Shown: positions 25,014 to 32,230 of the stretch, piece after piece
Numbering within the stretch: the first letter of the stretch is position 1
Layout: each line of letters opens with the position of its first letter
From: Planctomycetaceae bacterium
Lineage (GTDB): Bacteria > Planctomycetota > Planctomycetia > Planctomycetales > Planctomycetaceae
Length of the DNA stretch: 40,415 bases
Reading direction: 5' to 3'
NCBI GenBank assembly: GCA_021732415.1
Contig: JAKFVC010000150.1
Location: forward strand, 1 to 40,415
The notes under the pieces: model-generated
Databases searched by the model: none
What the model was told of the DNA's origin: nothing
Seen by the model: only the letters and a program-made list of their open reading frames with translations
Program-made: the position numbers and the translations under genes

Positions 25014-25097
25014 TGGGAGGGTGAGGCTCCCGCCGAACCAGGTAGTCTGGCGAGAGTCGATAGACGCTTGCGGTTCGGCAGGAGCCTCACCCTCCCA
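25014..25097. repeat. Family F inverted element (84 bp)
   Basis: Left arm 25014-25039 (TGGGAGGGTGAGGCTCCCGC...) and right arm 25071-25097 pair with few mismatches. The core GTCTGGCGAGA...CGATAGACGCTTG matches the core of the 19240-19323 copy. It lies between the DUF1501 terminator and the kinase stop codon (convergent genes). Confidence 0.92.
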
Positions 25098-25120
25098 TGA
25101 CGTCGAACTCCGGGGCTAAG

Positions 25121-28100
25121 CTACAACACAACTTTGCCGGGCGCCTTCATGGGGCCGCGCTTGATTCCAGGCGCCCCTTTCGCCGGAGCGGGAGGCGGTT
25201 CCAGTGCCTGCGGACGAACGCCAATGGGGCCGCCCGTTTCGGACCAATTTTCGGCCTTCGCCGTGCTGTGGAACTTCAGGTTTTCGTGCTTCACGGCCAC
25301 TGCATTCGGGCCGAGGTTCTTCTCGAAAATGACACCATCAGTCCCCTGTAATGGCCGCTGCACGCGGTCGGCTCCCCAGCGTTTGGTCCACTCGACAGCA
25401 TAATCCTGGGCTTTGACGGTCGCCGTGGGTAATGTCGCTTCCGAAGCAAAATAGGCCTTCAAGTCGGGTGCGTAGCCGCAACTCTCTTCGTACCAGATAA
25501 GCTGACTCGTCGCCGATACGCCACCGACGTAATTCATCAGCAACGAGGCGGATTTCGCATTCGAATCGTGCGGCAAGGTGCCAAACACTGAGTTGTAGTG
25601 AAACATCCGGCAAGGCACTGGATTGCTGCCCGACTCGGCTTGCGACTTGACCGCGAACAGCGTCCCACCCGCCAGGTAAGTGCAATTCTGGGCATCGAAG
25701 GCCGATGGTTCCTTGCCCTGGTTGAGACCGACATGCAAATCGAACAGATGCTGCCTGCCGACGAACGCGCTGTTGTTCAAGACCAGAGCACGGCGGCTCA
25801 TATCGGCTGAGATCAGCGTGTTATTTCCGATCAACAGGGAATCGGTCACAACTCCATAATCGCTGAACTCGACATCGCTTCCCGCTTTACTGGGCACACT
25901 CGCCGCAGCCCAGCGGATGATTCCGCGGTTGCGTGCGGCGACTGCCGAGGGAATTGCGATGCGACACTTCTGCAGCGTAAATCCGCCTCCTTCGGCGTAC
26001 AGAAACCATGGAGTGACGGAACTGGATTCCTTGGGATCGAAGTTAAAGGTCCCCTGTTCCAGATCAAGCTGCCCGCCTCGAATGGTGATGAAGGCCGCAT
26101 TGTCGCCGCTGCGCGACGCCCCACGGGGTGAAATCACCAGCGTCGTGCCTTCTGTCTGTTGAAATTGGATTCTCCATTTATGTCGATCGACGACAATCGG
26201 CGAACTGTAGCGCTGTCCGCTGCCCGAAGCGACAAAGACCGTGCCGTCCTCCCAATCCTTACTGCCGATCAGCTTACCGAGATCCGTCTTGATGAGATCC
26301 ACCGGGACCTGAGCCTTCGCGGCAAACGGAGCAGGCGGACGCGGACGCTGCGGCTTGGTCGCGACTGTCGTGGAATCGGTGGAATACTCGGGAGCACGCA
26401 GTTCGCTAACCGGACATCCAGGAGTGATGCCCTGCGGGAAGGACAGTGCCAGCGTTTGCAAGGTGATCGGCGACCAGGCCTTAATCGGCGTCGCCAGAAT
26501 GCCTGCCTTCAGGTCACTGGGCCAAGGAAGCGTGGAGAAGATCGTGGGAGACGACGATTCCTCTTTCCATGACTTCTTCCATGCCGGACCATCGTTGAGA
26601 TTCGCTGCCTCGTCCGTATTCAACTTCAGCAGGGGATGAAATCCCAATCCCGCGCTCGCGGCTGCAATCCAACTGAGATTCTTATACGGGCCACTGCCTG
26701 CCTGACTACCGTTGGTCGCGCCTTTGGGCCAATCTTCCAGCGACAAGAGCACAGGCAGATGCGCTTCTGCAGGAGCGGCGAATAGCGTCCCCAAGACAAT
26801 CAGATCAGTCTGAACGGGATTCGCAGTACCCTGGGCAGATAACAGCAGCGTCTGCTGGCTGGAACAGATCGTCGAGCTGACGAATCGCAATTCCCGAGCC
26901 ATCTCAGGCTGGGCCTTTTCCTGTCCGCGGATGGTGACCGCCGTGGCGTCTCCAGCGACCATCAGACTCTTGAGGATCACACTTTCAAATACCGGACTCT
27001 CGAGCTGCACGCACTGTAAACCATCGCCGCGCAGGACGGATCGATCGAGCAAAAATCGCGGTGCGGTCACCGCTTTATCAGACTTGTCGATCAGACCTCC
27101 GCTCTGCTTCAAGGCGATTGTCGGTGCCGATCGCTTGCCGATGAGTGTGAATGAAGTGCGGCGAACATACAGGTGCCCGCCAGTCATCCGAACCCAGGTC
27201 CACGGATCGGAGGCGGGAACAGCCCCCGCGTCACCGGTCACGTCGACTCCATCCAAGACCAGGGTGCCCCCCGTCACATTCAACCAGGGCAATTTGTGAT
27301 GTTCGCCGTCACCGATGAGACGGATTAGGGGACGCGTCCCTTGTGCGGCCTCAACAATGATTAAGCCGCCAGACATCTCAACGGGTTTCAAGTCGAACGG
27401 CCCATCGTGGGAGAGTAAGATCCGCACTCCACCGGCCGGAATGTCCTTTAACGCCTCGGCAAGCGATCCAAACAACCTGTCGGCAGCCGAGGTCGCCCCA
27501 TTGCGTACGGTACGCAGAGGAACGGAATTCATCGGCAAATCGGCAGTGACCCAATCGGGGAGATACTTGCCCTCCGCAATCCCCGCCGAAGTCACGTCCG
27601 CACCGATGTTCTTAACTCCACTCGCCGCACCGGTGATGCCCTTGCCTTCCAGCAGCTCATTGCGTTCGACAAGCAAGTCCTTGACCTTCTTTTCACTGGC
27701 TCCGTCGGCCGAGGCAACAGCTTCACCCGGCTGCACAGGACCCGCCTGGACGGGAGGCGGCGGTAACTGTTGCACGGGCGCTACAAGCGGTGCGGCCGCG
27801 TCACCCATGCGTTGGGCCAGGCTCGCCAGAGAGACGATCGCCAAGATTCCAAGCAGGATGCCCAGGACGGTCAATCCCATCTTAAGTTGGCTCGGCATCG
27901 GGGCTGCCACTTGAGCGTTTTGAGTGGGCTCATCGACCTCGCCCTTGCGTTTGGGGGGCGGTAGCGTGGTGGGCTTTGATCGTACCTCGGGTGCGTCGGG
28001 TTTGGGCTTGCTGCCGAACAGACTGAATGAAAAAAACGACGGCTTACTTTGAGCCGCCGCCGGTTTGCTCGTGGCGTGGGGTTTGCCCCCACTGTAATCC

Positions 28101-29500
28101 GGTGTGGCGGCTGACTTCGACCGGGAGGGAGTCGATGATTCCGAACGAGCCTCTGGGGCCGCAGCCGGCTTGGAGTTTTTATTCTTGGCTGTCGATCCAC
28201 GAGCGGGTGTTGTGCTCGACGTATGCAACGCAGCCGGAGTTGCTCCCGGTGCGGCGTTTTTCGTGGGTGAGGTATCGTTGGAGGTCGAAGTTTCCCACTC
28301 GGGCTCGTCAACTGGGTAGGGTGCCGATGTCGACTTCTGTGGCTTTTGCGACTTCTGTGGCTTGTGGGGCGTATGGACGGGCTTGGAACCATCCGATGAC
28401 GGACGGGCAGCCGTCTGTGGTTCGAAGTCCGTGTCGTCCAACTGATCAATCGCCGTCACCGGCCCCGCTGGCACTGGCAAGCCCCCGTCGCTCCATTGCA
28501 TATTCACGGGGTAAGGATCCGCTTCCGCTCCAGATTCGGGTTCGAAGTCGTCCTCATTGCCGTGTGCCGAGTCATCGTTCAGCGCTTCGAGGATCTTTCG
28601 CGAGACGGCATCTTTGTTGACCAGGGCTCCTTCCAGATCCCGGATCAATTCGAGCGGTGTCTGGTAGCGATCATCGGGATCCTTGGCCATCATCCGCTGC
28701 ATCACCGCGACCACACCCTCCGGAACCGCCGGGTTCTTGTCGCGTGCGTCAGGGCGAGCTCGATTGGCGTGCGCATTGAGCTTGTTGGTCAGACTGCCTT
28801 CCGAAAATGGCGGGGCCCCCGTCAGCATGTGGAACCACGTGCAACCGAGCGAATACATGTCGCTGCGGACATCGGCGGATTTGCTGTTGCGGGCCTGCTC
28901 CGGGGACATGTAGTCCACCGTACCGACAGTCGTCCCGGCGCGAGTGATCCCCGTTTCAGTGGACTCATCAACCGCTCGAGCCAGCCCCATATCGGCCAGC
29001 TTCACCACACCATCGCGTCGCACCAGCAAGTTGGCCGGCTTGATATCACGATGGACGATCCCCTGCTCCAGCGCGTGCTGCAGGGCGCGGCTCACCTGCT
29101 TGATGATATCGATCGAACGTTTCACCGGGAGTATGCCACGACGTTCCACCAAATCGTGAACGTCAATGCCATCTATGAATTCCAAGGCAATGTAGAGATA
29201 TCCGTCGGCCTCACCGGCGCCGTAGACAGAAACGATGTTCTCATGCGTCAGTTGAGACGCATTTTGAGCTTCGGCTTTAAAGCGTTTGACAAGCTGTGGA
29301 TTACTGGCCTTTTCACGCGGCAGAATCTTGAGTGCCACCTGGCGCTTCAACGCCGGATCGACCGCCAGATAGACGGCCCCCATGCCGCCTTGCCCCAGCT
29401 TCCGTTTCAGCTCATACGGCCCCAGTGTCTTGCGCGTGGCCAGATCATCCTGCGGCAGCGTTATTTCCGCCGAATCAGGCTTGTCATGGTCCGTCGACAT
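25121..29500 (-). CDS. Receptor-like Ser/Thr protein kinase with beta-helix-like ectodomain
   Basis: A 1459-residue protein. The kinase domain (about residues 28-295) has Gly loop GQGGMG, VALK Lys58, VHRDIKPAN (Asp152), LADMG (Asp170, Met for Phe in DFG) and MSPEQ. A low-complexity Pro/Ser/Lys linker (about 310-535, including KPQKSQKPQK) leads to one membrane span (about 541-563, GLTVLGILLGILAIVSLASLA). The roughly 890-residue C-terminal part lies outside and shows repeating short beta strands ending in Asn/Gly turns (WLNVTGGTLVLDGVDVTGD, ALVLNNSAFVG), like right-handed parallel beta-helix proteins. It probably senses a surface or carbohydrate ligand (inference). GAGG lies 7 nt before the ATG. 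The co-oriented PAS/GAF gene lies 420 bp upstream. Confidence 0.92.
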   Translation of the reverse strand: MSTDHDKPDSAEITLPQDDLATRKTLGPYELKRKLGQGGMGAVYLAVDPALKRQVALKILPREKASNPQLVKRFKAEAQNASQLTHENIVSVYGAGEADGYLYIALEFIDGIDVHDLVERRGILPVKRSIDIIKQVSRALQHALEQGIVHRDIKPANLLVRRDGVVKLADMGLARAVDESTETGITRAGTTVGTVDYMSPEQARNSKSADVRSDMYSLGCTWFHMLTGAPPFSEGSLTNKLNAHANRARPDARDKNPAVPEGVVAVMQRMMAKDPDDRYQTPLELIRDLEGALVNKDAVSRKILEALNDDSAHGNEDDFEPESGAEADPYPVNMQWSDGGLPVPAGPVTAIDQLDDTDFEPQTAARPSSDGSKPVHTPHKPQKSQKPQKSTSAPYPVDEPEWETSTSNDTSPTKNAAPGATPAALHTSSTTPARGSTAKNKNSKPAAAPEARSESSTPSRSKSAATPDYSGGKPHATSKPAAAQSKPSFFSFSLFGSKPKPDAPEVRSKPTTLPPPKRKGEVDEPTQNAQVAAPMPSQLKMGLTVLGILLGILAIVSLASLAQRMGDAAAPLVAPVQQLPPPPVQAGPVQPGEAVASADGASEKKVKDLLVERNELLEGKGITGAASGVKNIGADVTSAGIAEGKYLPDWVTADLPMNSVPLRTVRNGATSAADRLFGSLAEALKDIPAGGVRILLSHDGPFDLKPVEMSGGLIIVEAAQGTRPLIRLIGDGEHHKLPWLNVTGGTLVLDGVDVTGDAGAVPASDPWTWVRMTGGHLYVRRTSFTLIGKRSAPTIALKQSGGLIDKSDKAVTAPRFLLDRSVLRGDGLQCVQLESPVFESVILKSLMVAGDATAVTIRGQEKAQPEMARELRFVSSTICSSQQTLLLSAQGTANPVQTDLIVLGTLFAAPAEAHLPVLLSLEDWPKGATNGSQAGSGPYKNLSWIAAASAGLGFHPLLKLNTDEAANLNDGPAWKKSWKEESSSPTIFSTLPWPSDLKAGILATPIKAWSPITLQTLALSFPQGITPGCPVSELRAPEYSTDSTTVATKPQRPRPPAPFAAKAQVPVDLIKTDLGKLIGSKDWEDGTVFVASGSGQRYSSPIVVDRHKWRIQFQQTEGTTLVISPRGASRSGDNAAFITIRGGQLDLEQGTFNFDPKESSSVTPWFLYAEGGGFTLQKCRIAIPSAVAARNRGIIRWAAASVPSKAGSDVEFSDYGVVTDSLLIGNNTLISADMSRRALVLNNSAFVGRQHLFDLHVGLNQGKEPSAFDAQNCTYLAGGTLFAVKSQAESGSNPVPCRMFHYNSVFGTLPHDSNAKSASLLMNYVGGVSATSQLIWYEESCGYAPDLKAYFASEATLPTATVKAQDYAVEWTKRWGADRVQRPLQGTDGVIFEKNLGPNAVAVKHENLKFHSTAKAENWSETGGPIGVRPQALEPPPAPAKGAPGIKRGPMKAPGKVVL

Positions 29501-29808
29501 CAGGGAACCTCAAAGGAACTACCACGGCTAAAGCAGCGGAACGCTACGGACAGAATTGCAGACCCGCGTCCGATCAAGTCGCTCAGAAACCGTGAGTCAA
29601 ATCGAAAGCGAGCCAAGATGCCAAGTGAATCCTCCCACGGATCATTGGCCGGCGATGTTACCCCGCGGATGTGCGCAATCCCGAAATCGATTATAGCTCG
29701 TCAAAAATTGATTCGTCAAAACTGAATGAGCCAGAACTGCGACATTTCCGCGGAGTTGTGTCGTCTTGTTTGGCGTGAAGGTCGACCAATTCGTTACGTT
29801 CGGACAAA

Positions 29809-29832
29809 GTGGGATAGGCTTCCAGCCTGTCA
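29809..29832. repeat. Short hairpin repeat (AGGCT-TCC-AGCCT)
   Basis: GTGGGAT leads a 5-bp stem AGGCT/AGCCT around TCC, then GTCAC. It resembles the small planctomycete intergenic hairpins elsewhere in the window, but there is only one copy here. The 420-bp gap 29501-29920 between the two signalling genes otherwise holds no supported gene. Confidence 0.4.
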
Positions 29833-29904
29833 CGCCTTTGCTGACGCAAGTTGATTTGAGCCATTCTGGAGAGAAAAAGACAGGCCAGCACCCTGTTCCA
29901 CGAA

Positions 29905-29936
29905 TTACTTCGCAGTCAGCTTACTTCGCGGTCAGC
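29905..29936. repeat. 16-bp tandem duplication across a stop codon
   Basis: TTACTTCGC(A/G)GTCAGC is repeated twice, head to tail, at 29905-29920 and 29921-29936 with one difference. On the minus strand the second copy encodes the last residues LTAK and TAA stop of the PAS/GAF protein; the first copy repeats the same sequence just past the stop. Confidence 0.85.
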
Positions 29937-31678
29937 TTGGGCTGAGAAAACGCCTTGTCGAGCTCATCCAGCAACCGATTCACTTTGAACGGCTTCCACA
30001 AGACTTCCGTGGTCAGTCCGCGCTGCCGGGCCTTCACCAGCGAGTGGCCGGCGTCATAGCCGAAACCGGTGGTCAGGAAAAAGGGGACCGATTCATCGAT
30101 GTCCCAGATCCCACACAGCAGTTGATGCCCACCCATGTCCGGCAGTTTCATCTCGCCGAGGACAGCGTCGTATTCAAATTGCCGCACCATCCGCAGCGCT
30201 TCTTCACCATTGCGGGCGGTCTCGACCAGGCAACCATGCGGGGCGAGTACTTCCAGCGCCATGCGCCGAATGCATTCCTCGCTGTCCGCGACCAGAATTC
30301 GCTTGCCGTGGAGAATCGGGTGACAGGCCCGGGATGAGGGATTCAATGCGCTCTCAGGAGTCAGTTGATCACGGACATTCTGAATCAACTGCTTGATGTC
30401 ACGGGTATGCCGACAGATCAGTTGCAGGCGGTCCGTCACATCGCTGCCCTGGTCATTCAGTTGCTCGGCCAGCCAAGCCAGTTCGTTCAAAACTTCGTCG
30501 GTCGGTCGCGAGACTTCCCGTAGCACACGCAGCACGCTGGTATCGGCTGTCGTGGCATTTTGAGCGACCAGCAGATTCAGCAGATTGACCGCCAGTGAGA
30601 CTTCGCGTCCGAACAGCTCGAGGAATTCGAGATCCTGCTGTTTGAAAGCGCGAGGCTCGGGACTCTCCACGTTGAAAGTTCCCATCACCTGATCGTGCCA
30701 GACCAGCGGCACGGTCAATGCGCTGCGAGCCCCTTCGGCTCCGGGCAGGTACAGCGGATCGGTTTCCGTATCATCGATCAGATAGCTTTTGCCTGTGAAT
30801 GCCACGTAGCCCGTCACCCCATTCTCCTTGGGTCGGGCATACAGTTCACGCATCGCGGCATCGGGACGCATGCCAACTACCAGCAGCGAATTCAGCCGCC
30901 CAGTGGCGGGATCGACCAGCCGCAATTCGAGGTTCTGGAACTTCAGCACGTCTTTCGTACAGGCAATAATCCGCGCCTTGAGATACTCAATGCGATCAGT
31001 GAAGTTCATCTCAGCGATCTCTTCCGGAGAGAGGTCGCAGAGTTCCAAACCGGCGTGATAGACGTCGCTCAGCTTTTGCTGCTGCTGAATGCTGGCCGAA
31101 ATATCCCGCACCATGACGGCCAGCAACTGCGGCAATTCGGACTTGCGCAGAAAAATGGGCGTCACTCGGAGAGACAGGTGTGTATCGAGCCCCACTTGCA
31201 AGCGGGTATAGGCCATCTGGCGGGTGGCGAGGGCCGTATGGAACGGGGCGAAATCGGGCCCCAGGATCTCCGGCATGCCAAACGCTTCGTAGAACTTCTG
31301 ATCGGCCAGCGAAGTCGTCTCAGGCGTCGTGAGGTTTTCGAACTTCGAGTTCTTCCACAACACTTGCAAATCAGTGTCGAGAATCGCCAGTCCCTCGGGA
31401 AACTGCGTGAGGACTGCCGATGACTGCAGCATCAGCGACGCCATCTCGGGATTGCTGGCTTGTTCTCCCAGGATAAACAAACCCGCCACCGACTGCTGCC
31501 GCAATTTCTCAAGTGCGGCTTCCAGATCGTCAGCGTGCAAAACGTCATAGACGCTGCCGAGAGGTGCGGCGAGCGCATCAAGCTCGTCCGGACTGCCCCC
31601 CAGTACTAGAATCTTTGAGTCCCGCGCCACGGTCCCGGCTCCCCCACAAAAGTTGGTTGCTCCGCTCGCCTGCCTCAT
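29921..31678 (-). CDS. PAS/GAF protein with degenerate receiver domains (no kinase)
   Basis: The protein has 585 residues from the ATG at 31678; a TTG at 31699 would add seven. Order: an N-terminal receiver-like domain (KILVLGGSPDELDAL), a PAS domain (about 84-210, GLAILDTDLQVLWKN), a GAF domain (about 240-385, ENGVTGYVAFTGKSYLIDD and MGTFNVESPEPRAF), a helical stretch, and a C-terminal receiver (about 457-578). In that receiver the phosphoacceptor Asp is Glu (GEMKLPDMGG) and the second acidic residue is Ser (VADSEE), whereas the Thr (FFLTTG) and Lys (LWKPF) are kept. There is no HATPase or output domain. It may act as a phosphorylation-independent scaffold or sensor (inference). It lies upstream of, and co-oriented with, the large kinase. 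Confidence 0.85.
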   Translation of the reverse strand: MRQASGATNFCGGAGTVARDSKILVLGGSPDELDALAAPLGSVYDVLHADDLEAALEKLRQQSVAGLFILGEQASNPEMASLMLQSSAVLTQFPEGLAILDTDLQVLWKNSKFENLTTPETTSLADQKFYEAFGMPEILGPDFAPFHTALATRQMAYTRLQVGLDTHLSLRVTPIFLRKSELPQLLAVMVRDISASIQQQQKLSDVYHAGLELCDLSPEEIAEMNFTDRIEYLKARIIACTKDVLKFQNLELRLVDPATGRLNSLLVVGMRPDAAMRELYARPKENGVTGYVAFTGKSYLIDDTETDPLYLPGAEGARSALTVPLVWHDQVMGTFNVESPEPRAFKQQDLEFLELFGREVSLAVNLLNLLVAQNATTADTSVLRVLREVSRPTDEVLNELAWLAEQLNDQGSDVTDRLQLICRHTRDIKQLIQNVRDQLTPESALNPSSRACHPILHGKRILVADSEECIRRMALEVLAPHGCLVETARNGEEALRMVRQFEYDAVLGEMKLPDMGGHQLLCGIWDIDESVPFFLTTGFGYDAGHSLVKARQRGLTTEVLWKPFKVNRLLDELDKAFSQPKLTAK

Positions 31679-31896
31679 CGCTTTTATCCGACATGGCAAG
31701 TGACGTCAACTTGTCTCGTGAGGTGAAGCGCAAAGCGGGTCAAACTGGTCACGGCGAGTGTCAGGCGTCAGCCCATCGGTTGTTATCGATTCTCGCCGCA
31801 ATTGAAGTATAGGCTATGTCTAACAATCCGGACAGAATTGATCCGGACGTGACGACAAAAACAGTCGCATTTTGTGCAGGGAAACCGGTGGCGCGA

Positions 31897-31968
31897 GTAG
31901 CGGAATCTCGTCAGAGTTCCGCGGCAGTCTCCAGACATCCGGGTCGAACTCTTACGAGATTCCGCTAC
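31897..31968. repeat. REP-like pair, family D
   Basis: GTAG plus CGGAATCTC, loop GTCA, then GAGTTCCG (31897-31922) faces an inverse unit with loop TTAC (31946-31968, ending CTAC). Same anatomy as families B and C, with a different stem. It lies upstream of the PAS/GAF gene. Confidence 0.8.
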
Positions 31969-32020
31969 GAGAGAAATGGAATTCGCCGTGATTGGCGATG
32001 CGTCCTAAGCGAAGTGTCCT

Positions 32021-32219
32021 AAGCCCCAGGAGGGGCGACCGCATAAGCCCGGGGCGGAAGCCCCGGGAATTGACCAAAAGAGAAAGTTTAAGCCCCGGCG
32101 GGGCGACCCAAAACCGTTTAGCACAGTTGTCGGTCGCCCCTCCGGGGCTAGGTTTTTCTCACGCGATCGGACCTGGGGCTTCCGCCCCAGGCTTTATGCG
32201 ATCGCCCCTTCCGGGGCTT
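32021..32219. repeat. Nested AGCCCC/GGGGCGACC palindrome (family H)
   Basis: Outer arms 32021-32067 and 32172-32219 pair over about 47 bp with scattered differences. Inside, a second pair of the same word (AAGCCCCGGCGGGGCGACC, 32090-32108, and its inverse at 32132-32149) makes a palindrome within a palindrome. It ends 11 bp before the stop codon of the NHL gene. With the family D pair it accounts for most of the 552-bp gap 31679-32230; no gene is supported there. Confidence 0.9.
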
Positions 32220-32230
32220 GCTCGACCGCC

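Noticed and set aside
19196-25097. A CRISPR array or integron-like attC array
   Set aside because: The repeats are inverted, widely and irregularly spaced with genes between, and have no uniform spacers; no cas or integrase gene is present.
28496-29725. A 409-residue plus-strand frame opposite the kinase domain of the large kinase
   Set aside because: The minus strand encodes all kinase motifs; the plus frame has no domain or ribosome binding site.
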